DNA from: CAJCIY01 sp964245825
GTDB lineage: Bacteria; Actinomycetota; Actinomycetes; Mycobacteriales; CAJCIY01
NCBI GenBank assembly: GCA_964245825.1
Contig: CAXTNT010000012.1
Coordinates: 1 to 64,000 of the forward strand
Reading direction: 5' to 3'
Length of the DNA stretch: 64,000 nt
The notes beneath the pieces are model-generated. The model made no database searches, was not told the DNA's origin, and was given only the letters and a program-made list of their open reading frames with translations. Position 1 is the stretch's first letter. Every line of letters starts with the position of its first letter. Shown here one piece after another: positions 26,550 through 34,500 of this stretch. The translations under genes and the position numbers were made by a program.

Positions 26550-26555
26550 TACCCT
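26550..26555 (+). promoter_or_regulatory. -10 element TACCCT of mqnE
   Basis: TACCCT lies 6 bases before the GTG at 26562 and 9 bases after the regulator stop: leaderless promoter for mqnE. Confidence 0.45.
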
Positions 26556-26561
26556 GAGCAG

Positions 26562-27725
26562 GTGGAACAGGCACGCACGGAGGAGATCGAGGCCAAGGTG
26601 TACGGCGGGGAGCGGCTCACCCGCCAGGACGGCGAGGACCTCTACGCCACCGACGACCTCGCCTGGCTCGGCCAGCTCGCCCATCACAAGCGCACCGAGC
26701 TGAACGGCGACGTGACGCTGTTCAACATCAACCGGCACCTGAACCTCACCAACGTCTGCTCGGCGTCGTGCGCCTACTGCAGCTTCCAGCGCAAGCCGGG
26801 CGAGGCAGACGCGTACACGATGCGGGTGGAGGAGGCCGTCCGGCTGGCCACAGAGATGGAGTCGTCGGGCATCACCGAGCTGCACATCGTGAATGGGCTG
26901 CACCCCACCCTGCCGTGGCGCTACTACCCGCGCAGCATCCGCGAGCTGAAGGCGGCGCTGCCGCACGTCACCATCAAGGCCTTCACCGCCACCGAGATCC
27001 AGTGGTTCGAGAAGATCAGCGGCCTGCCGGCGAGCGAGATCCTGGACGAGCTGATGGACGCCGGGCTCGAGTCGCTGACCGGGGGCGGCGCGGAGATCTT
27101 CGACTGGGAGGTGCGCCAGCACATCGTCGACCACGCCTGCCACTGGGAGGACTGGTCACGCATCCACCGGCTGGCCCACGGCAAGGGCATGAAGACGCCG
27201 TCGACCATGCTCTACGGACACGTCGAGGAGCCGCGGCACCGGGTGGACCACGTGCTGCGCCTTCGCGAACTGCAGGACGAGACCGGCGGGTTCGCGGTCT
27301 TCATCCCGCTGCGCTACCAGCACGACTTCGTCGACTCCAAGGACGGCAAGGTACGCAACCAGCTGATGGCCCGTACCACGATGGCGACGGGTGCCGAGGC
27401 GCTGAAGACCTTCGCCGTGTCGCGGCTGCTGTTCGACAACGTGCCGCACGTGAAGAACTTCTGGGTGATGCACGGTCTGACGACCGCGCAGCTGTCGCTG
27501 TCCTTCGGCGCCGACGATCTCGACGGCTCGGTGGTGGAGTACAAGATCACCCACGACGCGGACGGCTTCGGCACGCCTACGACCATGACGCGCGAGGACC
27601 TGCTGGCGCTGATCCGGGACGCCGGATTCACGCCGGCCGAGCGAAACACCCGCTACGAGATCGTGAAGACCTTCGACGGTCCCGACCTCACCCGCCGCGA
27701 CACCCCGCAACCGGTCTGGTCCTGA
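26562..27725 (+). CDS. mqnE: Aminofutalosine synthase (radical SAM)
   Basis: 387 residues. Radical SAM enzyme of the MqnE/MqnC/CofH group with CSASCAYCSFQRKPG (CxxxCxxC, about residues 67-74). It joins 3-[(1-carboxyvinyl)oxy]benzoate, made by MqnA, to SAM's adenosine part to give 6-amino-6-deoxyfutalosine. Later blocks typical of the group: ELHIVNGLHPTLPW, GLESLTGGGAEIFDW and FIPLRYQHDF. Told apart from MqnC, also in the window, by these blocks. The GTG at 26562 follows a leaderless -10. Confidence 0.93.
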   Translation: MEQARTEEIEAKVYGGERLTRQDGEDLYATDDLAWLGQLAHHKRTELNGDVTLFNINRHLNLTNVCSASCAYCSFQRKPGEADAYTMRVEEAVRLATEMESSGITELHIVNGLHPTLPWRYYPRSIRELKAALPHVTIKAFTATEIQWFEKISGLPASEILDELMDAGLESLTGGGAEIFDWEVRQHIVDHACHWEDWSRIHRLAHGKGMKTPSTMLYGHVEEPRHRVDHVLRLRELQDETGGFAVFIPLRYQHDFVDSKDGKVRNQLMARTTMATGAEALKTFAVSRLLFDNVPHVKNFWVMHGLTTAQLSLSFGADDLDGSVVEYKITHDADGFGTPTTMTREDLLALIRDAGFTPAERNTRYEIVKTFDGPDLTRRDTPQPVWS

Positions 27726-27727
27726 CC

Positions 27728-27979
27728 GTGGACCCGCGCGTCGATCCCCGCCGCCTGGCGGCGATGCCGAGCGTTGGCCGGCTCACCCTGATCGGCGTTC
27801 TCGCTGTACTCGTACCCGGGCTGGTCGTGTTCGGGATCGCCCGCGCCGCAGGGCTGTCCACCGGCTCGTCCGGTCTGCTCGGGCTGCTCGCGATGTTCGT
27901 CGGGATGGGCTGGTACCCCACCTACCTGCGGCGGCTCGGCAAGCGGGTCGACGCCCAACTGCGGGAGGCCGAGCAGTGA
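27728..27979 (+). CDS. Small membrane protein, two TM segments
   Basis: 83 residues. Two hydrophobic helices, about residues 19-40 (LTLIGVLAVLVPGLVVFGIA) and 48-65 (GLLGLLAMFVGMGWYPTYL), then a basic tail LRRLGKRVDAQLREAEQ. The GTG comes 2 bases after mqnE and the stop overlaps the next gene, so it is in the mqnE transcript. I do not recognise the family. Possibly an accessory membrane protein of quinone metabolism, on context alone. Confidence 0.7.
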   Translation: MDPRVDPRRLAAMPSVGRLTLIGVLAVLVPGLVVFGIARAAGLSTGSSGLLGLLAMFVGMGWYPTYLRRLGKRVDAQLREAEQ

Positions 27980-28200
27980 ACGGGATGACCCGGATGATCG
28001 TGTCGTACACGGCACTCCGACTGGCGCTGTTCACGATCGCGTTCATCCTGCTGCTGTTCTCGCCGCTGGCGACGATCGTCGACATCGCGATCGCGCTGGT
28101 CGTCTCCGCGATCGTCAGCTACCCCCTCGGGCGGCACCAGCGCGACCGGATGACGACACTCCTGCTCGAGCGCCGCGAGCGGAAGACCGGCGGAAGTTAG
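27976..28200 (+). CDS. DUF4229-like small membrane protein
   Basis: 74 residues with two hydrophobic helices (SYTALRLALFTIAFILLLF and IVDIAIALVVSAIVSYPLG) and a charged C-terminus RDRMTTLLLERRERKTGG. This matches the actinobacterial DUF4229 type as I know it. GTG overlaps the preceding stop by 4 bases, completing mqnE plus two small membrane genes. Confidence 0.72.
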   Translation: MNGMTRMIVSYTALRLALFTIAFILLLFSPLATIVDIAIALVVSAIVSYPLGRHQRDRMTTLLLERRERKTGGS

Positions 28201-28222
28201 CCGCACTGTCCGAGGCTGGTGG

Positions 28223-28258
28223 ATACGTGGACGTCCATGTATCTTGAGTGTCCACGTA
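28223..28258. promoter_or_regulatory. Operator cluster upstream of icmF
   Basis: ATACGTGGACGTCCATGTAT (28223-28242) is a 20-bp palindrome with a single mismatched pair. Seven bases further on, GTCCACGTA (28250-28258) repeats the right half perfectly and forms a 9-bp inverted repeat with TACGTGGAC (28224-28232). The cluster ends 30 bases before the icmF ATG. The MarR regulator encoded in the same operon is the obvious candidate to bind it; a TetR-type regulator elsewhere is also possible. Confidence 0.65.
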
Positions 28259-28288
28259 CGGCCGTCGGGCCTCGTGACGAGGAGCCTC

Positions 28289-31200
28289 ATGGATCTGTAC
28301 GCGGCGGAGCACCCGGTCCGGTTCGTGACGGCGGCCAGCCTGTTCGACGGCCACGACGCGGCGATCAACATCATGCGGCGGGTGCTGCAGAGCCAGGGCG
28401 TCGAGGTGATCCACCTCGGCCACGACCGCAGCGTGGAGTCCGTCGTCGCGGCCGCGCTCCAGGAGGACGTGCAGGGCGTGGCGATCAGCTCGTACCAGGG
28501 CGGTCACGTCGAGTACTTCACGTACCTGCGGGAGCGGCTGGTCGAGGTTGGGGCCGGCCACGTGCAGGTCTTCGGCGGGGGCGGCGGCGTCATCGTGCCC
28601 GCGGAGATCGCCCTGCTGGCGGCGCGCGGGGTGCGGATCTTCGCCCCCGAGGACGGTCAGCGCCTCGGTCTCGCCGGGATGATCAACAGCCTGGTGCAGG
28701 CGTGCGACATCGACCTCGCCGGCAGCCCGCCGCAGGTCGAGGACGTGCGCGGCGGGGACCTCGCGGCCCTGGCGCGCGCCATCACCGTCCTGCAGGCCGG
28801 CAGGTCGTGCGAGCTTGCCGACGCGCTGCGTGACGGCTCGCCGAGCGTCCCGGTCCTGGGCATCACCGGCACCGGCGGCTCGGGCAAGAGCTCGCTGGCC
28901 GACGAGCTGCTCCGCCGCTTTCGGCTGGACCAGGAGGACAAGCTGCGGATCGCCGTGCTGGCGATCGACCCGAGCCGGCGGCGCGGCGGAGGCGCCCTGC
29001 TGGGCGACCGGATCCGGATGAACGCCCTCGGCGGCGACCAGATCTTCTTCCGCTCGCTCGCGACCCGGACACCGGGCTCGGCGGTGCCCGACAACCTGGG
29101 CGACGTCATCGGTGCGTGCAAGGCCGCCGGCTTCGACCTCGTCATCGTCGAGACGCCGGGCATCGGGCAGGGTGATGCGAGCATCACCGACTTCTGCGAC
29201 GTCTCGCTCTACGTCATGACGCCCGAGTACGGCGCCGCCTCGCAGCTCGAGAAGATCGACATGCTCGACTTCGCGGACGTGGTGGCGATCAACAAGTTCG
29301 AGCGCCGCGGCGCCGAGGACGCCCGGCGTGACGTGGCCCGGCAGGTCGCGCGCAACCGGTCGGCCTTCGGCGCCGGGTGGGAGGAGATGCCGGTCTTCGG
29401 CACGTCCGCCGCCCGGTTCAACGACGACGGCGTCACGGCGCTCTACCAGTACCTGCGGGGCGTGCTTGCCGGCAGGGGCCTGGCCGCGACCGAGGGTGTG
29501 CTGCCTACCGTCGACACGAAGGTGTCCACCGGGCTGACCTCCGCGCTGCCGTCCGCTCGGGAGCGGTACCTGGCCGAGATCGCGGCAACCGTCCGCGCGC
29601 ACCACGCCGGCGTGGACGAGCAGGCGGCCCGCGCTCGCCGTCGTCAGCACCTGCGTACCGCCCGGGACCTGGTCGCCGATCCCGCCGAGCTGGACGCGCT
29701 GCTGGCCGGCACGGCGCTCGACCCGCTGGTGGAGGCTGCGCTGACGGCCTGGCCCGCCCGGGTGTCGGAGTACGCCGGGGACGACCTCGTCTACTCCGTA
29801 CGCGGGCGGGAGATCCGCACCCCGCTGACCCGCGAGACCCTCTCGGGCAGCCACGTCCGACGGGTTGCCGTGCCCAGGATCGCCGACGACGGCGACCTGG
29901 TGCGGTTCCTGGGACGAGAGAACCTCCCGGGCTACTTCCCCTACACCGCAGGCGTTTTTCCGTTCAAGCGTCAGGGCGAGGCGCCGGCCCGGATGTTCGC
30001 CGGCGAGGGCGACGCGGCGCGGACCAACCGACGGTTCAAGGTCCTGTCGCAGGGCCAGCCGGCCACCCGGCTGTCGACGGCCTTCGACTCGGTGACCCTG
30101 TACGGCCGCGACCCCGACCCGCGCCCGGACATCTACGGCAAGGTCGGCACCAGCGGAGTGTCGATCGCCACCCTCGAGGACATGAAGGTGCTCTACGGCG
30201 GGTTCGACCTCTGCTCCCCCACCACGTCGGTGTCGATGACGATCAACGGGCCGGCGCCGACCATCCTGGCGATGTTCCTGAACGCGGCGATCGACCAACG
30301 ACTGCAGCGGTTTTGCGAGGAGGAGGGCCGCGACCCCAGCGCAGCCGAGACCGGCGAGCTCCGCCGGTGGGTGCTCGCGAACGTTCGCGGCACGGTGCAG
30401 GCCGACATCCTCAAGGAGGACCAGGGCCAGAACACCTGCATCTTCTCCACCGAGTTCGCCCTGCGGGCGATGGCCGATATCCAGGAGTACTTCGTCGCGC
30501 ACCGCGTGCAGAACTTCTACTCGGTCAGCATCTCCGGCTATCACATCGCCGAGGCGGGGGCCAATCCCCTGAGCCAGCTGGCCTTCACCCTCGCCAACGG
30601 CTTCACCTATGTCGAGGCGTACCTCGCCCGGGGCATGGACATCGACGACTTCGCCCCCAACCTGTCGTTCTTCTTCAGCAACGGCATGGACGCCGAGTAC
30701 ACCGTTCTCGGCCGGGTCGCACGACGGGTCTGGGCGATCGCCATGCGGGAGCGCTACGGCGCGTCCGAGCGGTCGCAGAAGCTGAAGTACCACGTGCAAA
30801 CCTCGGGCCGTTCCCTGCACGCGCAGGAGATGTCGTTCAACGACATCCGTACCACCCTGCAGGCGTTGTGCGCGCTCTACGACAACGCCAACAGCCTGCA
30901 CACCAACGCCTACGACGAAGCGGTGACGACGCCCTCGGAGGAGTCCGTGCGCCGGGCACTGGCCATCCAGATGATCATCGACCAGGAGTGGGGCCTGTCG
31001 ATGAACGAGAACCCGCTGCAGGGCTCGTACGTGGTCGACGAACTGACCGATCTGGTCGAGGAGGCCGTGCTGACCGAGTTCGACCGGATCACCGAGCGCG
31101 GCGGGGTGCTCGGCGCGATGGAGACCGGCTACCAGCGCGGGCGGATCCAGGACGAGTCGATGCTCTACGAACACCGCAAGCATGACGGCTCGCTGCCGCT

Positions 31201-31486
31201 GATCGGGGTCAACACCTTCCGCAACCCGCATGGCGACGGGGGTACCGGCCCGGTCGAACTGGCCCGCGCCACCGAAGCCGAGAAGCGCTCGCAGCTCGAC
31301 CGCCTGCATGCCTTCCACGCCGCCCACCGCGACGAATCACCAGCGGCGCTCGCGGCGCTGCGCCAGACCGCGATGGCGGGCGACAACGTCTTCGAGGCAC
31401 TCATGGCCGCGGTGCGGTGCTGCTCCCTCGGCCAGATCAGCGACACCTTCTTCGAGGTCGGCGGCCAGTACCGCCGCAACGTCTGA
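28289..31486 (+). CDS. icmF: Fused isobutyryl-CoA mutase IcmF
   Basis: 1065 residues, with domain order B12-binding / G-protein chaperone / mutase barrel that defines IcmF. B12 domain: SLFDGHDAAINIMRRVLQ (His ligand, about residue 27). MeaI-type GTPase: GTGGSGKSS Walker A (about 195), ETPGIGQGD switch; the base-recognition motif is NKFE, not NKxD. Mutase: FPFKRQGEAPARMFAGEG, SVSMTINGPAPTILAMFLN and SLHTNAYDEAVTTP. It interconverts isobutyryl- and butyryl-CoA with adenosylcobalamin, as in valine and branched fatty-acid metabolism; substrate choice cannot be fixed by eye. ATG 28289 preferred (GAGGAG just upstream) over the TTG at 28244. Confidence 0.94.
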   Translation: MDLYAAEHPVRFVTAASLFDGHDAAINIMRRVLQSQGVEVIHLGHDRSVESVVAAALQEDVQGVAISSYQGGHVEYFTYLRERLVEVGAGHVQVFGGGGGVIVPAEIALLAARGVRIFAPEDGQRLGLAGMINSLVQACDIDLAGSPPQVEDVRGGDLAALARAITVLQAGRSCELADALRDGSPSVPVLGITGTGGSGKSSLADELLRRFRLDQEDKLRIAVLAIDPSRRRGGGALLGDRIRMNALGGDQIFFRSLATRTPGSAVPDNLGDVIGACKAAGFDLVIVETPGIGQGDASITDFCDVSLYVMTPEYGAASQLEKIDMLDFADVVAINKFERRGAEDARRDVARQVARNRSAFGAGWEEMPVFGTSAARFNDDGVTALYQYLRGVLAGRGLAATEGVLPTVDTKVSTGLTSALPSARERYLAEIAATVRAHHAGVDEQAARARRRQHLRTARDLVADPAELDALLAGTALDPLVEAALTAWPARVSEYAGDDLVYSVRGREIRTPLTRETLSGSHVRRVAVPRIADDGDLVRFLGRENLPGYFPYTAGVFPFKRQGEAPARMFAGEGDAARTNRRFKVLSQGQPATRLSTAFDSVTLYGRDPDPRPDIYGKVGTSGVSIATLEDMKVLYGGFDLCSPTTSVSMTINGPAPTILAMFLNAAIDQRLQRFCEEEGRDPSAAETGELRRWVLANVRGTVQADILKEDQGQNTCIFSTEFALRAMADIQEYFVAHRVQNFYSVSISGYHIAEAGANPLSQLAFTLANGFTYVEAYLARGMDIDDFAPNLSFFFSNGMDAEYTVLGRVARRVWAIAMRERYGASERSQKLKYHVQTSGRSLHAQEMSFNDIRTTLQALCALYDNANSLHTNAYDEAVTTPSEESVRRALAIQMIIDQEWGLSMNENPLQGSYVVDELTDLVEEAVLTEFDRITERGGVLGAMETGYQRGRIQDESMLYEHRKHDGSLPLIGVNTFRNPHGDGGTGPVELARATEAEKRSQLDRLHAFHAAHRDESPAALAALRQTAMAGDNVFEALMAAVRCCSLGQISDTFFEVGGQYRRNV

Positions 31487-31493
31487 GAGTCGG

Positions 31494-31979
31494 ATGGACA
31501 CCATCGCGCTGGCCCGGGCCAACTGGGTCGCTCACGGCTGGTCCGAGGCGGCCGACGGCATGGCCGCCGTCACCTCGGTCATGCGGGCCCAGCAGATCCT
31601 GCTGGCGCGCGTCGATGCGACTCTCAAGCCGTTCGGGCTCACCTTTGCCCGGTACGAGGTGCTCATGCTGCTGCACTTCAGCAGCCGCGGGTCGATGCCC
31701 ATCACCAAGGCCAGCCGGCGCCTCCAGGTGCATCCCACCTCGATCACCAACGCGGTCGACCGCCTCGAAGCGGCCCGGTTCGTACGCCGGCTGGCGCACC
31801 CGACCGACGGCCGCGCGACGCTGATAGAGATCACCGCGGAGGGGCGGCGCACCGCGCTGGCGGCCACCGCCGCGCTGAACGGGGAGGTGTTCTCCTCGCC
31901 GGGGCTCTCCGCCCGCCGGACGGCCGCGCTCACGCAGGTGCTGGCGGCGTTGCGCAAGGACGCTGGCGATTTCGTCTAG
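31494..31979 (+). CDS. MarR family transcriptional regulator
   Basis: 161 residues. Winged helix with FARYEVLMLLHFSSRGSMPI, the recognition segment KASRRLQVHPTSITNAVDRLEAARFVRRL and the wing HPTDGRATLIEIT. The ATG is 7 bases after the icmF stop, so it is the second gene of the icmF operon and a probable autoregulator through the palindrome before icmF. Ligand is possibly an acyl-CoA; that is inference. Confidence 0.88.
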   Translation: MDTIALARANWVAHGWSEAADGMAAVTSVMRAQQILLARVDATLKPFGLTFARYEVLMLLHFSSRGSMPITKASRRLQVHPTSITNAVDRLEAARFVRRLAHPTDGRATLIEITAEGRRTALAATAALNGEVFSSPGLSARRTAALTQVLAALRKDAGDFV

Positions 31980-31984
31980 TCTGC

Positions 31985-31990
31985 TACCCT
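31985..31990 (+). promoter_or_regulatory. -10 element TACCCT before the RHH-like gene
   Basis: TACCCT is followed by CCTAGG and a strong AAGGAGGG at 32008-32015, 6 bases from the ATG at 32022. Unlike several other genes here, this one has a proper leader. Confidence 0.35.
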
Positions 31991-32021
31991 GGTCCCTAGG
32001 TAACATCAAGGAGGGTGACTC

Positions 32022-32333
32022 ATGGCAGAGCAGCCACTGACGGTCGAGCGTGTGCAGCTCGGCGTACGGATGGAGCAGTCCATGGTCAAGGTCTTGAAGG
32101 GCCTGGCTGAGTTCGAGGACGTCACCCTCGGCCAGCTGCTGGAGAAGATCGTCCTGCATTCGTTCGAACCCGTGCCCGGGGAGGAGGGCGAGATGGCGGC
32201 CAGCCCGCACGGCAAGCGGGCGCTGGCCGCCATCGCCGACCTGAAGCGCATCTACGGGATGGACCAGGATGTCCACGCCAACCGCCGGTTCCAGGAGAGC
32301 CGCCACGCCGGCGACGACAGCGTGCAGGGGTAG
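32022..32333 (+). CDS. Small protein with ribbon-helix-helix-like N-terminus
   Basis: 103 residues, function not recognised. Residues about 9-48 fit a ribbon-helix-helix pattern: a strand with alternating hydrophobics (RVQLGVRM), a helix (EQSMVKVLKGLAEFED) and a second helix (TLGQLLEKIVLHSFE). The rest is charged and helical. This suggests a small DNA-binding dimer, but it could be a protein-binding module. Strong ribosome binding site. No toxin partner is adjacent; it lies at the border of the accessory island. Confidence 0.65.
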   Translation: MAEQPLTVERVQLGVRMEQSMVKVLKGLAEFEDVTLGQLLEKIVLHSFEPVPGEEGEMAASPHGKRALAAIADLKRIYGMDQDVHANRRFQESRHAGDDSVQG

Positions 32334-32368
32334 CTCTCTCGAAGACCAGCATGTCATAAACAGGTATC

Positions 32369-32380
32369 ACCAGATCTGGT
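32369..32380. promoter_or_regulatory. Perfect 12-bp palindrome ACCAGATCTGGT
   Basis: Lies in an AT-richer stretch 75 bases before the frameshifted secreted-protein gene and is followed at once by TCCACTTGGA, another short dyad. Candidate operator; no known regulator matches by eye. Confidence 0.3.
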
Positions 32381-32454
32381 CCACTTGGACATATAACACT
32401 GAACGGGCAACGACAAAGTACGGATTCCTGCACATCGCGGAATAGGTGGTTTTC

Positions 32455-33146
32455 ATGCTGATGACTTCCAGACTGCGCCCATTCCTTCGAGTGGGTGTAG
32501 CGGGCGGTGTCATCGTCCTTGTTTTGGGCGTAGGCACGGCAGTTGCACTGGGGTCTGTTCACCACTCGCACCCGCGGTCTTCTGAGTCGAACAAGGACGC
32601 ATCTGTCGTGCGGGCGGCGGCGGAGGAATCGGTGGTGCTATGGCACTCCGCTTTGTCGAGGGGAGCCTAGCTGGTGTGACATTTGCGGGTCAGCCCTCGT
32701 CCACGCGCCAGATTGCTGGTAGCGTTCCTGCCCCTCTGACTAGCCTGACAGTTGCTCAGACCATGTCGGCCGCCGACGCTAAAGTAGCAAGTCTATTCAC
32801 CGGTTCGGCGCTTTCAATCCTTCGCGTTGATATTCCTGCGAATGCCCGCGAGGCCATGGTGCAACCCGCTGGCGCTGGTCCCGAAAACCGCGTTCCCGCA
32901 GGCACGTACAGCATGGTCGTTGATGGAGGCGCCAAGGATTTCGCTGTATATTCTGTGAAAGTGCAAGGTTTGAGTGCTCGAGTGCAGCTGTCTGCTTTGG
33001 TATGGACCTCCAATTTGGATCATTTTCCGGGTAGGCCTGACCAACGTGATACTGCCCAAGGCCGGGTTCAATACGACCTTCAACTCAGTCTCGAAAATGG
33101 AAGATGGCTGACTAGTCGTCTTGAGTCCAATCCACTACCCAACTGA
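32455..33146 (+). pseudogene. Membrane-anchored or secreted protein, interrupted by a -1 frameshift in a G-run
   Basis: Two frames together make one plausible protein. The first, from ATG 32455 (AGGTGG 5 bases upstream), codes for 71 residues: a hydrophobic anchor (FLRVGVAGGVIVLVLGVGTA) and then ESVVLWHSALSRGA-stop at 32668-32670. The second frame continues GSLAGVTFAGQPSSTRQIAG to residue PLPN at 33146. Adding one G to the GGGG run at about 32660-32663 joins them as ...HSALSR-GSLAGVTF..., giving about 230 residues. GC and codon use are lower than in neighbours, a sign of transfer. The second part could alternatively be a short gene starting at ATG 32640. Family not recognised; the outline (anchor plus small beta-rich domain) resembles NTF2-like exported proteins. 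Confidence 0.55.
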
Positions 33147-33251
33147 GCACCCGGCGGTCGACCCCTGCCAGAATTGACGGCCTACCGTCGGCGTCCGGGC
33201 GGCGACCTGGCCGCGCGGCATGGAGCGCGTCCCGGGAGTCGTGTAGCTCGC

Positions 33252-33658
33252 CGCTTGCCATTCGTCGTGGGCGTCGATCAGGACGCAAGTTGAGAGCCGC
33301 AGCAGCGCCCTGCTGATGGGGAAGATGCCGACGACGTCGGTGTGCGCCGTTTCACTTTTCGGTTGAGGCGCTCGAGCGGGTTGGTCGACCAGATCTTCTA
33401 GCAGCGCGGCGTCAGACCGGCGTGACTGTCGGAGATCGAGCTGAACCCCGGCTAGGCCACGGTCTTTCAGACCACGCACGAACTCGGCCCGGGACGGTTC
33501 GCTCTCGCTGTCACCGACGGCGCACCCCAGCACTTCTCGGCAGCCCTCAGCGCTGATACCGGTCGCGATGACAGCGGTCTGGGACACGACCCGCGCGTTG
33601 ATGCGGCCTCGCAGTAGGTCGCGTCGAGGAACAGGTTGGGGAACGCGGTGTGCTCCAA
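33252..33658 (-). pseudogene. Decayed IS256 (mutator) family transposase
   Basis: Minus-strand fragments of a DDE transposase are spread over three frames: FPNLFLDATYCEA (33605-33640) continues as RINARVVSQTAVIATGISAEG in another frame at 33605, then VRGLKDRGLAGVQL, ISDSHAGL, WSTNPLERLNRKVKRRT and TDVVGIF...LIDAHDEWQA (ending 33252). The order is that of IS256 transposases, but the middle of the protein between SDSHAGL and WSTNPLER is missing and there are at least three frameshifts. No terminal inverted repeats were found. It is dead and cannot move itself. It lies between the frameshifted gene and the toxin-antitoxin pair. Confidence 0.85.
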
Positions 33659-33746
33659 TGGCCGCGCCCGCCAGCGCCACGGTCGTCGCCCAGCCGAGCT
33701 CTGAAGCGACCGCGTTGGGGCGGCCACGACGCGGCTACCGCCGGTC

Positions 33747-34163
33747 TCAGACTCCGTCGGGGTGCGGGATCGGCACCACGGCGAGACCGTCGATGCCCGC
33801 GAAGTCGCTCGGGTTGCAGGTGTGGACCGGCAGGTCGTTCGCCAGCGCTATCGCGGCGATCATGGCGTCGAATGCCCTGGGCCGGACGCTGCGCCCGGAC
33901 CTGCGCAGATCCGCCGCGACCCTGCCGAAGGCCCGGGCGGCGGGGGCATCGAAGGGCAGCGGATCGAACGAGCTCTCGGTCGTCTGCAGCCTGGTCTGGC
34001 GGGTGGCCCGCTCGGTCGGGTCGTCGGCGACGAGCGGCCCGACGGACAGCTCGGCGAGGGTGATCGTCGTGATCATCGGATGAGCAGGCAGCTGGGCTGG
34101 CGCGAGGCGCTCGAGCAGGATCACCGCGTTCGTGTCGAGTACGCCGAGATCGCCGGTGCTCAC
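33747..34163 (-). CDS. PIN-domain ribonuclease toxin (VapC-like)
   Basis: 138 residues. PIN acids are in VLDTNAVILLERL (Asp near residue 10), LAELSVG (Glu about 39) and FDAMIAAIALANDLPVHTCN (Asp about 98), followed by NPSDFAGIDGL. Such toxins cut tRNA or rRNA when released. The GTG start overlaps the antitoxin stop by 4 bases, so toxin synthesis is coupled to antitoxin synthesis. Confidence 0.9.
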   Translation of the reverse strand: MSTGDLGVLDTNAVILLERLAPAQLPAHPMITTITLAELSVGPLVADDPTERATRQTRLQTTESSFDPLPFDAPAARAFGRVAADLRRSGRSVRPRAFDAMIAAIALANDLPVHTCNPSDFAGIDGLAVVPIPHPDGV

Positions 34164-34396
34164 AGACTCTGGTCGACGATCGAGTCCATGTCGTCCCGAA
34201 GTCGCTGTGGATCCATCGGCGGAAGCGCTCGGAAGCGGTCGATGAGTGCGGCCGTCGTCAACGGCTCGCGGCCGATCGGCTCCAGCCGTGCGACCGGCCG
34301 TCCGTCACGGGTGATGGTCACCCGCTCACCGCCGGCCACCCGGTCGAGGACGTGGCCGCCCTGGTTTCGGAGCTCCCGCACTGTCGCCTCGTTCAT
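34160..34396 (-). CDS. Phd/YefM-type antitoxin
   Basis: 78 residues. The N-terminal DNA-binding half, ATVRELRNQGGHVLDRVAGG then ERVTITRDGRPVARLEPI, is the Phd/YefM 'prevent-host-death' pattern; the C-terminal half is the helical toxin-binding arm. It neutralises the PIN toxin downstream and should repress its own promoter. A perfect palindrome lies 10 bases upstream of its start. No clear ribosome binding site precedes the ATG. Confidence 0.9.
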   Translation of the reverse strand: MNEATVRELRNQGGHVLDRVAGGERVTITRDGRPVARLEPIGREPLTTAALIDRFRALPPMDPQRLRDDMDSIVDQSL

Positions 34397-34405
34397 AGCG
34401 GCACC

Positions 34406-34421
34406 GTATCACCGGTGATAC
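34406..34421. promoter_or_regulatory. Perfect 16-bp palindrome GTATCACCGGTGATAC, probable antitoxin operator
   Basis: All 16 bases are symmetrical. On the minus strand GATACGGT at its downstream edge could serve as the -10 about 10 bases before the antitoxin ATG, so protein bound here would block transcription. This fits autoregulation by Phd-type antitoxins. Confidence 0.65.
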
Positions 34422-34500
34422 ACCAGGACGCGAAGTTGTCCACTGACGCGGAGCTGGAGTCTGCAGTCGTACCCTTGTCGACGGCGAGGGGGCGCGGACG

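Noticed and set aside
34414..34500. Short frame before the orphan PIN gene as its antitoxin
   Set aside because: It runs into the toxin gene in another frame, has no antitoxin motif and no own stop in a sensible place.
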